Source of the DNA: an uncultured Clostridia bacterium
GTDB lineage: Bacteria; Bacillota; Clostridia; Peptostreptococcales; Anaerovoracaceae
Length of the DNA: 64,000 nt
Direction of reading: 5' to 3'
Assembly (NCBI GenBank): GCA_934271235.1
Contig: CAKQQT010000013.1
Location: forward strand, 1 to 64,000
The notes beneath the pieces were generated by a model. The model made no database searches. It saw only the letters and a list, made by a program, of their open reading frames with translations, and was not told the DNA's origin. Shown here piece after piece: positions 17,064 to 26,436 of this stretch. The position numbers were made by a program, and so were the translations under genes. Each line of letters opens with the position of its first letter. Position 1 is the stretch's first letter.

Positions 17064-18134
17064 TTATCTTCTCGGCTGCGGCCGTTTATGATGGTGTTCG
17101 CCGCATCCGCAAGGGTCCGGCTGCGGTCGGCAAGGATCACAGCACGGATCGCATGGCTTGCACGGATCGCAGCATGGATCACAAGGTCTGCAAGCTTCGT
17201 CCTCATCCGTATCGTCGGAAACCGCGCCGCAGTTTTCGATCGTGTCGGACGGCTTGATCTGTTTCGGGAACAGACTCGGGAACGTCGTGCAGATCGCGTT
17301 CTGCTGGGATTCCAGCGAGACAAAGCCGGTCGAAAGGACGCAGAGCTGGACCGGGACGACGATCTTTTTTTCGCAGCTGACGCAGAGCGCGATGATCAGG
17401 TTGCCGCTTACCCGACCGTCCGCGTCGATGGACAGATCTCTTCCGCAGTTGTTGGTCGCAAGTCTGGCTTCGCATGCGGAATTGCAGAACTCCGTGAACC
17501 GCGGCAGGAACGCGGTGTCCGTGACGGACGGCATACAGATCTCGAAAAAGTTTGTAAGTACCAGCGGCTGACAGGCATCCGCGACATTGACGGTCGCGGC
17601 GACGGTGAATACCGATTCGCTCCCGCAGCTGTCGGCAAGCAGCAGATCCAGTTCAATGATCACATTGCCGGTGATGGTGATATTCTGTGTACCGAAGATC
17701 GGCGTACCCATGCACTTGTCATCGCATTCGCCGGTTTCCGCGTACAGCAGTTTTTCTGAGAAGTTTCCGTCGGCGCCGACCACAGTCAGTTCATCGCCGG
17801 ACGCGTTTTTGAGGAAAGAAGCCCCGGAGATCGAGGTGTTCACATCCAGTTTGAGGTTCGTAGGGTCATCTACGTTTTCTGGGTTAAAGCTCCGTCTGCA
17901 TCTGATATCTATTACTCTTTTGACACGATGTCCGCAGGGGATCGCCGGAGAAAAGCACTGGTTCTGAACCGTTTTCATGCCCTGCAGATGCACCAGTACG
18001 GCATCGTACACTTTCTGCACATAGATCGGTTCGGAAACGACGCGGCTCATATCACCGTCGAACTCACAGAGGACATTGGCATTACAGCAATTTTGATAGA
18101 GGTCTTGGGATACTCTTCCACCAAAGCAGCTCAT
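17064..18134 (-). CDS. Cys-rich putative spore-coat or exosporium protein
   Basis: The 356-residue protein has no signal peptide or membrane segment. Cysteines occur throughout (for example QNCCNANVLC, NSACEARLATNNCG, CVSCEKK). The tail, about residues 315-356, is built from CDPC/CKPC/CRPC repeats ending in CGCGEHHHKRPQPRR. The middle is beta-rich with alternating hydrophobics. Such Cys- and His-rich, secretion-signal-free proteins are typical of clostridial spore coat layers. The upstream -10 CATATATTA fits the SigK/SigE pattern CATAnnnTA. AAGGAGGT precedes the start at 18134. I do not recognise a named family; the coat role is inferred. Confidence 0.65.
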   Translation of the reverse strand: MSCFGGRVSQDLYQNCCNANVLCEFDGDMSRVVSEPIYVQKVYDAVLVHLQGMKTVQNQCFSPAIPCGHRVKRVIDIRCRRSFNPENVDDPTNLKLDVNTSISGASFLKNASGDELTVVGADGNFSEKLLYAETGECDDKCMGTPIFGTQNITITGNVIIELDLLLADSCGSESVFTVAATVNVADACQPLVLTNFFEICMPSVTDTAFLPRFTEFCNSACEARLATNNCGRDLSIDADGRVSGNLIIALCVSCEKKIVVPVQLCVLSTGFVSLESQQNAICTTFPSLFPKQIKPSDTIENCGAVSDDTDEDEACRPCDPCCDPCKPCDPCCDPCRPQPDPCGCGEHHHKRPQPRR

Positions 18135-18172
18135 AAATTTACCTCCTTAAATAGTCCAATATCTTTCATTCT

Positions 18173-18201
18173 TAATATATGCAACCGATCAGAAATGTGG
18201 T
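18173..18201 (-). promoter_or_regulatory. Candidate mother-cell (SigK/SigE) promoter
   Basis: Reading minus: ACCACA (18201-18196), 14 bp, then CATATATTA (18181-18173), matching CATAnnnTA. It lies 39 bp before the start of the Cys-rich protein. No SigA-type -35/-10 pair is apparent here. Confidence 0.45.
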
Positions 18202-18257
18202 ACAATATGAAAATGGTATTCTTTAAAGAACTAAAATCAACACAGGTGGATGCAAGA

Positions 18258-18431
18258 ATGAACAAAACAAGCATTGGGATCGTCATAGCCGTTTTATTCG
18301 GCTTTTGTCTTATTTTATGGGCGGCAGACTCCGTGGGCGCATCGTTCGGCAAGATCGGCGAAAACATTGCCCTCGGCATCATCGCTGTCATTTTGGTGAT
18401 CGGACTGATCCGAGCAAGAAAGGAGAAATAG
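18258..18431 (+). CDS. Small two-helix membrane protein of unknown function
   Basis: This 57-residue protein has two hydrophobic segments (about residues 5-23 and 33-50) and a basic RARKEK tail. AGGTGG lies 8 nt before the ATG at 18258. It ends 4 nt before the M16 protease gene, whose ribosome site overlaps its last codons, so the two are likely co-transcribed. I do not recognise a family; a membrane partner or modulator of the protease is only a guess. Confidence 0.6.
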   Translation: MNKTSIGIVIAVLFGFCLILWAADSVGASFGKIGENIALGIIAVILVIGLIRARKEK

Positions 18432-18435
18432 AAAC

Positions 18436-19692
18436 GTGAGCAAGATCGATATTCGGACTTTAGACTGCGGCGTACGCGTCGTGATGGAAAAAATAGATTA
18501 TGTGCAGTCGGCCGCTTTCGGCGTTTGGGTCAAAGCCGGCGCCTGCGACGAGACCAGAGAAAATTCCGGCGTATCCCACTTCATCGAGCATATGATGTTC
18601 AAGGGGACCGAAAAGCGAAACGCCAGACAGATCGCAGAAGATATGGATAAGATTGGCGGACAGATGAACGCGTTCACCGGCAAGGAGGCGACCTGCTATT
18701 ACGTCAAGACCATCGGCGCCAACATCGAAAAAGGCGCGGAGATCATCCTCGATATGGTCAACAACGCCGTTTTTGACAAACATGAAATGACCAAGGAACG
18801 TACGGTGATCTTTGAGGAAATGAAAATGATCACCGATCAGCCGGATGATCTGGCGCACGATACGGTGACCGAGCTGGTCTTCAAAGGCAATCCGCTCGGC
18901 AAGTCCATCATCGGCAATGTGACTTCGCTGCGCAATATCAGCCGCAATGTGATGACCGCCTATAAAGAAAAGGAATATACCTGCGACAGCGTTGTAGTCT
19001 CCATCGCCGGAAACTTTGACGAGGACCGTTTCTGCAGCTTCCTGGAAGATAAATTTTCCAACCTCAAAGCATCCAAAGCACCGAAAAACGCAGAAACCGT
19101 ACCGTACACGCCGGACTTCAAAGTCCTGGTCAAGGAGATCCAGCAGAGCCATCTCTGCCTGGCGACCAAAGCCGTCAGCCTCACCGATCCGGCCTACTAC
19201 AGCTTTTACGTGATGAACAACATCATGGGCGGCAGCATGAGCTCGCGCCTTTTCCAGAACATCCGTGAGGAAAAGGGGCTGGCGTACAGCGTTTACTCCA
19301 TGTTCACGGCCTACAGCCACGACGGTTACTACAACATTTACGCCGGCGTCGCGCACGACAAGATCCACGATGCTGTCAACGGCATTCTGGCGGAACTTGC
19401 GGCCCTCGCGGACGGTGAGATCATGCAGGATGAGATCTCGATGGCCAAGGAGCAGCTGAAAGCGGGCTATACATTCGGCCAGGAAAACATCGCCAGCCGG
19501 ATGTTCGCGAACGGCAAGGGACTCTTGCTGAACAACCGTATTTTTATGCCGGAGGAAGTCCTGGCGGGCATTGACGCCGTGACCGACGCCGATCTGGCAG
19601 AGGTAAAGCAACGCATCGCCGATCCGAAGAGCTACAGCGGCGTCTGTGTCAGCGGCAAGCGTGTCGACCTGAAAAAAATGTGGAAAGCCTGA
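18436..19692 (+). CDS. M16-family zinc protease (processing-peptidase-like)
   Basis: The 418-residue protein has the inverted zinc motif HxxEH as HFIEH (48-52), a downstream glutamate in ERTVIFEEM (third ligand, about residue 125) and the R/Y substrate-handling block SMSSRLFQNIREEKGLAYSVYS (about 270-290). It is the YmxG/PqqL-like single-unit type widespread in Firmicutes, next to dut as in many Bacillota. The GTG start at 18436 follows AAAGGAGAAA. No signal peptide is present, so it acts in the cytoplasm on unknown peptides. Confidence 0.9.
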   Translation: MSKIDIRTLDCGVRVVMEKIDYVQSAAFGVWVKAGACDETRENSGVSHFIEHMMFKGTEKRNARQIAEDMDKIGGQMNAFTGKEATCYYVKTIGANIEKGAEIILDMVNNAVFDKHEMTKERTVIFEEMKMITDQPDDLAHDTVTELVFKGNPLGKSIIGNVTSLRNISRNVMTAYKEKEYTCDSVVVSIAGNFDEDRFCSFLEDKFSNLKASKAPKNAETVPYTPDFKVLVKEIQQSHLCLATKAVSLTDPAYYSFYVMNNIMGGSMSSRLFQNIREEKGLAYSVYSMFTAYSHDGYYNIYAGVAHDKIHDAVNGILAELAALADGEIMQDEISMAKEQLKAGYTFGQENIASRMFANGKGLLLNNRIFMPEEVLAGIDAVTDADLAEVKQRIADPKSYSGVCVSGKRVDLKKMWKA

Positions 19693-19739
19693 TGGATACA
19701 GAATCATACATAATAAGGAAAGAGAAAAAGAGAGCAAGG

Positions 19740-20225
19740 ATGATAGAAGAAAAGATTGCAATAAAAATCGTCAGCAAAAGCGGCAGGATCCCAACCTACG
19801 CGACCGCCGGCTCCGCGGGAGCCGACCTGTGCGCCTGTTTGGAAGAACCGATCACCCTGCAGCCGGGAGAGCGCAGGCTGATCCCTACCGGGATGTTTGT
19901 CGAGATCCCGCAGGGAGTGGAAGCACAGATCCGCGCCAGATCCGGACTTGCCATCAAGCATGGGATCGGCCTGGTGAACGGCGTCGGCACGGTCGACAGC
20001 GATTACCGCGGAGAGTGGAATATCCCGCTGATCAACTGGGGGCAGGAAGCCTATACGATCCACGACGGCGACCGCATCGCGCAGGCGGTTTTTTCCCGGT
20101 GGGACAGAGCGGAATTCTGCCTGACCGACGCCATCAGTGAAACAGAACGCGGAGCAGGCGGCTTCGGCCATACCGGTTACCGCGAAGAAATAGAGGAGCA
20201 GGAAACATATGTTAAGCAGAAGTGA
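19740..20225 (+). CDS. dut: dUTP diphosphatase
   Basis: The 161-residue protein shows the trimeric dUTPase motifs in order: ATAGSAGADL (motif 1), RARSGLAIKHGI (motif 2), GVGTVDSDYRGEW with the nucleophile-activating Asp (motif 3), DGDRIAQAVF (motif 4) and the Gly-rich C-terminal arm RGAGGFGHTG (motif 5). It hydrolyses dUTP to dUMP. The start at 19740 gives the usual family length. An in-frame ATG at 19692 overlaps the protease stop (TGATG) and could be a coupled start adding 16 basic residues. It overlaps dgt by 17 nt. Confidence 0.93.
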   Translation: MIEEKIAIKIVSKSGRIPTYATAGSAGADLCACLEEPITLQPGERRLIPTGMFVEIPQGVEAQIRARSGLAIKHGIGLVNGVGTVDSDYRGEWNIPLINWGQEAYTIHDGDRIAQAVFSRWDRAEFCLTDAISETERGAGGFGHTGYREEIEEQETYVKQK

Positions 20226-21219
20226 CCTAGAACAGCGGGAATTTTTGATCCTGGCCCCGAACGCGGCCAAAAGCGCAGAATCCAAGGGCAGACGATTCCC
20301 GGAAGAAAAGTGTGCGATCCGTACCGATTATCAAAGAGACCGCGACCGCATTATCCACTCCAAGGCCTTTCGCCGGCTGATGCACAAGACGCAGGTGTTC
20401 CTGGCACCGGAGGGCGACCACTTCCGGACCAGACTGACGCATACCTTTGAAGTATCCCAGATCGCCAGGACTATCGCCAGAGCCTTGAACCTCAATGAAG
20501 ATCTGACCGAAGCCATCGCGCTCGGCCATGATCTGGGACATACGCCGTTCGGACACAACGGCGAGGAGATCCTCAACAAGATCCATCCGGGCGGTTTCGA
20601 GCACAATGTGCAGAGCCTGCGCGTCGTGGATGTACTGGAGAGCACCGCTTCCCGCAAGGGTATGAACCTGACCATGGAAGTCCGGGACGGCATTGTGAAC
20701 CATACAGGTCCGCAGCTTCCGTTCACGTTGGAAGGACAGGTGGTCAAGATCAGTGACCGCATTGCCTATATCAATCACGATATCGATGACGCGATGCGCA
20801 GCGGCGTCATCCGTCTGGACGATATCCCGCAGAGTTCTCTGGATCTTTTCGGGAGAAGTCATCGGGAGCGCATCAACAATATGGTCACTAACGTCATCGA
20901 AAACAGCGACGGCAAAGACCGCATCTGTCAGAGCAGCGCCTACAAGGCGGAATTGGATCTTCTGCGTACCTTTATGTTCGCGAACGTTTACAAGAGCAGC
21001 CGGGTAAAACGCGAGGAAGATCTGAACAAAGTCGACGTGGTGCTGAGCTCGCTGTACGACTATTTCCTGGAGCATATCACCGAACTGCCGCAGGATCTGC
21101 AGGAGATCGCGGGAACGGACGGACCGGAAGAAGCCGTAAAGGACTATATCGCCGGCATGACCGACCGTTTCGCGTTGAGCACCTACACCGATCTTTTCGT
21201 TCCGAAAGCCTGGAAATGA
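20209..21219 (+). CDS. dgt: Deoxyguanosinetriphosphate triphosphohydrolase-like protein
   Basis: The 336-residue protein is an HD-domain nucleotide triphosphohydrolase: RDRDRIIHSKAFRRLMHKTQVF at the N-terminus, RLTHTFEVSQIART and the HD motif LGHDLGHTPFGHNGEE (about residues 105-120). At this length it is the DgtA-like type, which removes triphosphate from dNTPs. The ATG follows AGGAGCAGGAAAC and lies inside the end of dut, so both dNTP-pool enzymes are coupled. It stands upstream of dnaG as in many clostridia. Confidence 0.92.
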   Translation: MLSRSDLEQREFLILAPNAAKSAESKGRRFPEEKCAIRTDYQRDRDRIIHSKAFRRLMHKTQVFLAPEGDHFRTRLTHTFEVSQIARTIARALNLNEDLTEAIALGHDLGHTPFGHNGEEILNKIHPGGFEHNVQSLRVVDVLESTASRKGMNLTMEVRDGIVNHTGPQLPFTLEGQVVKISDRIAYINHDIDDAMRSGVIRLDDIPQSSLDLFGRSHRERINNMVTNVIENSDGKDRICQSSAYKAELDLLRTFMFANVYKSSRVKREEDLNKVDVVLSSLYDYFLEHITELPQDLQEIAGTDGPEEAVKDYIAGMTDRFALSTYTDLFVPKAWK

Positions 21220-21265
21220 CGCGGATGCGATGACGGACTTTCGATGCTTTTGTTTCGTTTAATTA

Positions 21266-21294
21266 TTGACAAACAAGTACCTTTTGTGTAAAAT
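21266..21294 (+). promoter_or_regulatory. SigA-type promoter of the small protein gene at 21357
   Basis: TTGACA (21266-21271), 17 bp, TAAAAT (21289-21294). Confidence 0.65.
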
Positions 21295-21356
21295 AAAGGC
21301 GAGATTCGTAACCTATGAATGAACATTTGAAGGTAAAAAAAAGGGAGGTCGCTGAA

Positions 21357-21575
21357 ATGACACAGAATGATTTTTTGAGATTTGCGTTTGAAGAAGCTAT
21401 GAACGATCTGAATCCGAATTCTTTGGAACCGGACGTTGCCAGAAAAACGCTGGAAGTCGGCATGAAAGGTTATGCCGAAAGAGAGGGCTGTAAGTTTACC
21501 GATGAAGAGATCGCAAAGACGATCGACGACGGACTTGCGGAGCTGGAAAAAGCAAAGACCGACTTTAACTACTAA
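21357..21575 (+). CDS. Small acidic protein of unknown function
   Basis: This 72-residue soluble protein starts at the ATG at 21357, behind a strong GGGAGGTC site. It has its own promoter and terminator, so it is a single-gene unit between dgt and dnaG. The sequence is helical and acidic (EPDVARKTLEVGMKGYAEREG, FTDEEIAKTIDDGLAELEKAK). I do not recognise a family. Confidence 0.6.
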   Translation: MTQNDFLRFAFEEAMNDLNPNSLEPDVARKTLEVGMKGYAEREGCKFTDEEIAKTIDDGLAELEKAKTDFNY

Positions 21576-21599
21576 AATTACAAAACGAATCGACCGAAA

Positions 21600-21629
21600 A
21601 TGCCGGAGCGGAAGCTTCGGTATTTTTTT
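21600..21629 (+). terminator. Terminator of the small protein gene
   Basis: ATGCCGGAGC pairs with GCTTCGGTAT around a GGAA tetraloop (21600-21623), followed by a T-run. Confidence 0.85.
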
Positions 21630-21783
21630 GGAAAAAATTTTCACATAATCTTCACAAAAAAAGAAGAAAAGAAAAAAGGAAACACCTATTTTTTATCGTA
21701 TATTAAATACAGAAGCATTGCTTTCCGTTCGGATTCCCCGGTCGCAGCAGTGCGAAAATCGAGAGCTTTTTTAAGGAGTGCGC

Positions 21784-23541
21784 ATGAGTCCATCTTTTCC
21801 GAACGCATCTTTGGAGGAATTGAAAAGCAGACTGAATATCGTGGATGTGATCGGCAGGGTCGTGCCGCTCAAGCGTGCCGGCGCAAATTTTAAAGGGGTG
21901 TGTCCGTTTCATAACGAAAAGACACCTTCTTTTGTCGTCTCGGAACAGAAACAGATCTTTACCTGCTTCGGCTGCGGAGCCAGCGGCGATGCGATCGAGT
22001 TTACCAAGCGCTATTACAATCTCGAATTTCAGGAAGCGGTCGAAAAACTGGCGGCCGAGAACGGCCTGACCGTAAATTTTCATAAAAGCGGCGGAGACCG
22101 TGAAAAATATTATGAGATCAACAAAGAGGCCGCGCGCTTCTTTTACCGGGCATTCACCGAGCAGAGAAACGCAGGGTATGCCTATATGAAAAAAAGAGGG
22201 ATCGACGATGCGATCCTCAAAAAATTCGGTATCGGCTATGCTGACGAAAAATGGGACAGCCTATACCAATTTTTCAAGAAAAAAGGAATTTCTGAAAAGA
22301 TCTTGCTGGAATTGGGTTTAATTTCCGAGAAGAACGGGAAATATTATGATAAGTTCCGTGAACGGGTCATGTTTCCCATCATCAATACCAGCGGCAAAGT
22401 GATCGGCTTCGGCGGACGAACGATCGGACAGGCCGAGCCGAAATACCTGAACTCTCCGGAAAACAAGGTTTTCCAGAAAAAAAACAATCTGTATGCTTTG
22501 AACACGACCAAACAGGACATCGGTAAAGAAGGCTATGCCATTCTGGTGGAGGGATACATGGACGTCATCGCGCTGTATCAGCACGGTGTACGCAACGTGG
22601 GCGCCTCGTTGGGGACTGCGCTGACCGACAATCAGGCGCGGCTGATCAACCGTTACACCAAAAATGTCGTATTGTCCTATGACGCCGATAATGCGGGGCG
22701 CAATGCGGCGCTGCGCGGCATCGAGGTTTTGAGCAAGCAGGACTGCAAAGTGAGAGTCTTGCATGTGACGGACGGGAAAGATCCCGACGAATTTATCAAA
22801 AAGAACGGCAAGGACGCGTTCCTCAAGCTGGTGGATCAAGCTCTTCCGATGATCGACTATAAGCTGCAGGGCGCGGCCAAGGGACTGGATCTTTCGACCG
22901 AAGAGGGCAAGCTTGACTTTATGAAAAAGGCTTCGCAGGTCCTGCAGAGTCTGGGACCGGTGGAGGCCGACATTTATATACAGAAGATCGCGCGGGATCT
23001 CAAGATCTCGGAGGGCGCGATCCGGATGGAGACGTTCGGCGCGCATCCGGAGCCGGGAAAGGCAAGGGAACACCCGCAGCGCAGAGCAGAACAGGAACCG
23101 CAGGAAGCGGAACTTTCGACACTGGAAGCGACCGTGATCAAGATCCTCTTGATGAACCCGTTCTTTTCCGAGACCTTGCTGGAACACGAAGATCTGATCG
23201 AGAGCCGTTTCGGACGCAAGATCATGAACGCGGCGTTTGAGCTTTACGGGACCAAGGGGGATTTTGATAAGGCTGAGATCCTGGATCGTCTGGATCCGGA
23301 GGAGAGCCAGATGCTGCTGCGGACGCTGGAGCGGATCGTCATTGCGGGCAACGAAGAACAGGTCTTTGCGGAATGCCTGCAAAAAAAAGAGCACAGCAGA
23401 CTGCTTGCAAAAGAACGCGAACTGATCGATCGTCTGTCGCTGGCAGACGAAGAATCAGATGGAGAGAAACTACAGGAACTGACCAGAGAACTGATGGAAG
23501 TTCAGAAAAAAATGAATGCTCATGGGGGAACTAATTCATGA
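21784..23541 (+). CDS. dnaG: DNA primase
   Basis: The 585-residue protein has the N-terminal CHC2 zinc finger ([11 protein letters not shown] ... [11 protein letters not shown], about residues 40-65), the TOPRIM core ([12 protein letters not shown] with Glu, and LSYDADNAG with the Asp pair, about 255-310) and a C-terminal helicase-interaction region. It makes RNA primers for chromosome replication. The ATG at 21784 follows AAGGAG; a GTG 6 nt upstream is less well spaced. Its stop overlaps the rpoD start by 4 nt, the classic macromolecular-synthesis arrangement. Confidence 0.96.
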   Translation: MSPSFPNASLEELKSRLNIVDVIGRVVPLKRAGANFKGVCPFHNEKTPSFVVSEQKQIFTCFGCGASGDAIEFTKRYYNLEFQEAVEKLAAENGLTVNFHKSGGDREKYYEINKEAARFFYRAFTEQRNAGYAYMKKRGIDDAILKKFGIGYADEKWDSLYQFFKKKGISEKILLELGLISEKNGKYYDKFRERVMFPIINTSGKVIGFGGRTIGQAEPKYLNSPENKVFQKKNNLYALNTTKQDIGKEGYAILVEGYMDVIALYQHGVRNVGASLGTALTDNQARLINRYTKNVVLSYDADNAGRNAALRGIEVLSKQDCKVRVLHVTDGKDPDEFIKKNGKDAFLKLVDQALPMIDYKLQGAAKGLDLSTEEGKLDFMKKASQVLQSLGPVEADIYIQKIARDLKISEGAIRMETFGAHPEPGKAREHPQRRAEQEPQEAELSTLEATVIKILLMNPFFSETLLEHEDLIESRFGRKIMNAAFELYGTKGDFDKAEILDRLDPEESQMLLRTLERIVIAGNEEQVFAECLQKKEHSRLLAKERELIDRLSLADEESDGEKLQELTRELMEVQKKMNAHGGTNS

Positions 23542-24746
23542 CAACAGAAAAAAAAGTAAATGAAAATCAGAGCAAAAAGGCTGAAAAAGCGGCTGCTCAG
23601 ACGGAAAGTGTGACGCAAACCCCGGAAGAAAAACGGCAGGAACTGCTGAACGCCCTTTTAGAAAAAGGCAAGCAGTCCAAGAATCAGCTGACTTATACCA
23701 CGATCGCTGATGTTCTGGAAAACACGGATCTGGATAAGAGCCAGGTTGACGATCTGTATGAAGCGCTGATGTCCAAGGGGATCGAGATCGTTTCCGAAAA
23801 CGAGCCGGATGATTTTGATGTTCTGCTGGAAGCTGATGTGGACATTACCGAAGACCCGGATGCCATCATGGATGAAGCCGAAGATCTTGATCTGGAAGCA
23901 TCGATCCCGAAAGGGATCGCCGTCGATGACCCTGTGAGAATGTACCTCAAGGAGATCGGCAAGGTGCCGCTGCTGTCGGCCGACGAGGAGATCCTGCTTG
24001 CACAGCGCATGGAAAAAGGTGACGAGGAAGCAAAGAAACGTCTTTGCGAAGCGAACCTGCGTCTGGTCGTCAGCATCGCGAAGCGTTATGTCGGCAGAGG
24101 CATGCTGTTCCTGGATCTGATCCAGGAGGGCAACCTCGGACTGATCAAAGCCGTTGATAAATTTGATTACCGCAAAGGCTACAAGTTTTCGACTTATGCG
24201 ACCTGGTGGATCCGTCAGGCGATCACGCGTTCCATCGCCGATCAGGCGAGAACGATCCGTATCCCGGTGCATATGGTGGAAACCATCAATAAACTGATCC
24301 GCGTATCCAGACAGCTGCTGCAGACTTACGGGCGGGAACCGACCCCGGAAGAGATCGCGGCGGAAATGAACATCTCGGTCGAAAAAGTCAGAGAGATTCA
24401 AAAGATCGCGCAGGAACCGGTTTCCCTGGAGACTCCGATCGGCGAGGAAGAAGACAGCCATCTGGGCGACTTCATCCCGGACGAGGATGTACCGGCACCG
24501 GCAGAGGCTGCGGCGTTTTCCATGCTCAAAGAGCAGCTGATCGAAGTGCTGGATACCCTGACCGAGCGGGAGCAAAAGGTATTGAAACTCCGTTTCGGTC
24601 TGGAGGATGGCAGAGCCAGGACTTTGGAAGAGGTCGGCAAGGAATTCGACGTTACCCGTGAACGGATCCGACAGATCGAGGCTAAGGCGCTGCGTAAGCT
24701 GCGGCATCCGAGCCGGAGCAAAAAACTGAAAGACTATTTGGAATAA
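23538..24746 (+). CDS. rpoD: Primary RNA polymerase sigma factor (SigA/RpoD)
   Basis: The 402-residue protein has an acidic region 1.1-like N-terminus, region 1.2 ([16 protein letters not shown]), region 2 with [31 protein letters not shown] (2.3-2.4), region 3, and region 4.2 ([30 protein letters not shown]). It directs core polymerase to housekeeping promoters such as the TTGACA/TATAAT pairs described here. It overlaps dnaG and is followed after 16 nt by trmK. Confidence 0.97.
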   Translation: MTTEKKVNENQSKKAEKAAAQTESVTQTPEEKRQELLNALLEKGKQSKNQLTYTTIADVLENTDLDKSQVDDLYEALMSKGIEIVSENEPDDFDVLLEADVDITEDPDAIMDEAEDLDLEASIPKGIAVDDPVRMYLKEIGKVPLLSADEEILLAQRMEKGDEEAKKRLCEANLRLVVSIAKRYVGRGMLFLDLIQEGNLGLIKAVDKFDYRKGYKFSTYATWWIRQAITRSIADQARTIRIPVHMVETINKLIRVSRQLLQTYGREPTPEEIAAEMNISVEKVREIQKIAQEPVSLETPIGEEEDSHLGDFIPDEDVPAPAEAAAFSMLKEQLIEVLDTLTEREQKVLKLRFGLEDGRARTLEEVGKEFDVTRERIRQIEAKALRKLRHPSRSKKLKDYLE

Positions 24747-24762
24747 GGACTGCTGAAAAAAG

Positions 24763-25479
24763 ATGAGACTGACACCGAGACTGCAAAAAATCGCAGATGA
24801 GATCAAACCGGGAGAAACCATGGCGGATATCGGAACCGACCATGGTTTTCTGCCGCTGTATCTGTGGGAGCAGAACCTTTCGCCTAAGGTGATCATGGCG
24901 GACATCAGCAAAGGCTCGCTGGATAAGGCGGCAGACAATTGTCGGATGTTCCGGCCGGATGAGACCTTTGATCTGCGCCTCGGCAGCGGACTGGAAGTCC
25001 TCGCGCCCGGAGAAGTCGATACGGTCGTGCTGGCCGGCATGGGCGGTATCCTGATGAGCGAGCTCCTGGGAAAAGACCTGCAGAAAGCATGGTCGTTTTC
25101 CAAGTACATCCTGCAGCCGCGCAGGCACATCGGCAGACTCCGTTTCTGGCTGTATGACAACGGTTTCAGCATCGTCAACGAACAGCTTGTCCGAGAGGGT
25201 AAGTTTATCTGCGAGATCCTGACGGTCGTGCCGAAAGAAGTGGCTATTACCCGTCAGATGAACGCGGACGATATCGAGTATGAATTCCCGCTGGGTCTGG
25301 TCAGGTTCCGAAACGACCTGACCGAGGAATATCTGCAGGGTAAGCTGCGGCTGGAAAGGGAGATCCTGGAGTCCATGAAAATGGGCGCACTGACAACGCC
25401 GAAAGAACTGCAGCGGCAGGAATATCGGGTGTATTATCTGCAGAGCCTGTTAGGGAGGTGCCAGAATGAAGATCGATGA
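24763..25479 (+). CDS. trmK: tRNA (adenine(22)-N(1))-methyltransferase
   Basis: The 238-residue protein starts LTPRLQKIADEIKPGETMADIGTDHG, with the SAM-binding MADIGTDHGFLPLYL loop (about residues 21-35) and VVLAGMGGILMSELL (about 88-102), characteristic of TrmK/YqfN. It methylates A22 of tRNA in many Gram-positives. The gene sits between rpoD and nif3 as usual and overlaps the next gene by 14 nt. Confidence 0.93.
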   Translation: MRLTPRLQKIADEIKPGETMADIGTDHGFLPLYLWEQNLSPKVIMADISKGSLDKAADNCRMFRPDETFDLRLGSGLEVLAPGEVDTVVLAGMGGILMSELLGKDLQKAWSFSKYILQPRRHIGRLRFWLYDNGFSIVNEQLVREGKFICEILTVVPKEVAITRQMNADDIEYEFPLGLVRFRNDLTEEYLQGKLRLEREILESMKMGALTTPKELQRQEYRVYYLQSLLGRCQNEDR

Positions 25480-26275
25480 ACTTGCGCGCGTCGTGGAAGA
25501 GATCGCGCCGCTGGAACTGCAGGAGGAGTGGGACCATTCCGGGTGGCAGCTGAAGCTGACCGACGGAGAGGTGCGCCGGGTTTTAACGGCGCTGGAGATC
25601 AATGAGCAGGTCGCGGACGAGGCTGTCCGCCTGCAGGCAGATCTGATCCTGACCCATCATCCGTTCCTGTTCGGACCGCTGCGGGAGATCGACTGCGGTA
25701 CGGTCCTCGGCAGCACCGTGATCAAACTGGTGCAGAACGGGATCAGCGTGTATTCCACACATACGCCGTTTGATAAATGCAGCGGCGGCAACAATGACGA
25801 TATCGGCAGGCGGCTCAGACTTGAAGCTGTGGAACCGATGAAAGAAGATCAGGACGGCTATTGCCGGACCGGCATGCTTGCCGAGCCGATGACCGCGGAA
25901 GCCTTTGTGTTCTATGCGGCGGAGGCTTTTCAGATCAGCCCGGACTTTTTTTCCTTTGCGGGAACCGCGGATGATATGGTCCGCAAGATCGGCTGGTGCA
26001 GCGGCGCAGGCGCGGACTTTTTGGACGCGGCGTTTGACGCCGGGTGTGATCTGTTCTTGACCGGAGATGTCAAATACCATACGGCACAGCACGCCAGAGA
26101 CATCGGCATGAACCTTTTGGACTGCGGCCATTACGCGACCGAACGGATCTTTGTCGAAAACCTGACCGCGCAGCTGACCGAACGTCTGCATCCGCAGGAC
26201 AGACCGGAACTGCTGCTGTCGCGCGTGGATCTGAATCCGTTTGTACGGCTTAGCAAGGACAGCGGCGCCGTCTGA
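25466..26275 (+). CDS. Nif3-like dinuclear metal centre protein
   Basis: The 269-residue protein has NIF3-family motifs: WDHSGWQL near residue 24, LILTHHPFLFGPL (metal ligands, about residues 58-70), STHTPFDKCSGGNND (about 93-107) and the C-terminal metal block GHYATERIFVE. It forms hexamers with a two-metal site and has often been labelled GTP cyclohydrolase I type 2, without general proof. It lacks the extra PII-like domain found in longer YqfO homologues. GGGAGGTG precedes the start inside trmK. Confidence 0.9.
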   Translation: MKIDELARVVEEIAPLELQEEWDHSGWQLKLTDGEVRRVLTALEINEQVADEAVRLQADLILTHHPFLFGPLREIDCGTVLGSTVIKLVQNGISVYSTHTPFDKCSGGNNDDIGRRLRLEAVEPMKEDQDGYCRTGMLAEPMTAEAFVFYAAEAFQISPDFFSFAGTADDMVRKIGWCSGAGADFLDAAFDAGCDLFLTGDVKYHTAQHARDIGMNLLDCGHYATERIFVENLTAQLTERLHPQDRPELLLSRVDLNPFVRLSKDSGAV

Positions 26276-26316
26276 CGCGGCTCGCGGGTCCGCTGAGAGG
26301 AAAGGCAGGAGATAGC

Positions 26317-26424
26317 ATGAATGAAAAAAAGAAAAAGAGAATCGTCCAGATCGCTGTGATCCTTTTGATCGCGGCTGTCGTGGTTACATACAGCGTCACT
26401 TTTGTAGGCGCGATATTTTACTAG
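26317..26424 (+). CDS. Single-helix membrane microprotein, 35 residues
   Basis: The product starts with a basic MNEKKKKR segment, followed by one hydrophobic helix (IVQIAVILLIAAVVVTYSV) and a short FVGAIFY tail. An AGGAG site (26307-26311) lies 5 nt before the ATG. It is between nif3 and the RNase P RNA gene. Similar positively charged single-helix microproteins are common in clostridia and unstudied. Function unknown. Confidence 0.55.
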   Translation: MNEKKKKRIVQIAVILLIAAVVVTYSVTFVGAIFY

Positions 26425-26436
26425 GATATTGTTTTT

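Noticed and set aside
17064..17200. Short tandem DNA repeats (CACGGATC/ATGGATCA units)
   Set aside because: They are explained by the codons of the CDPC repeats of the Cys-rich protein; not a separate genetic element.
18196..18206. TACAAT as a -10 element for the small membrane gene at 18258
   Set aside because: No -35 element at a suitable distance; it overlaps the divergent sporulation-type promoter, so it was not listed.
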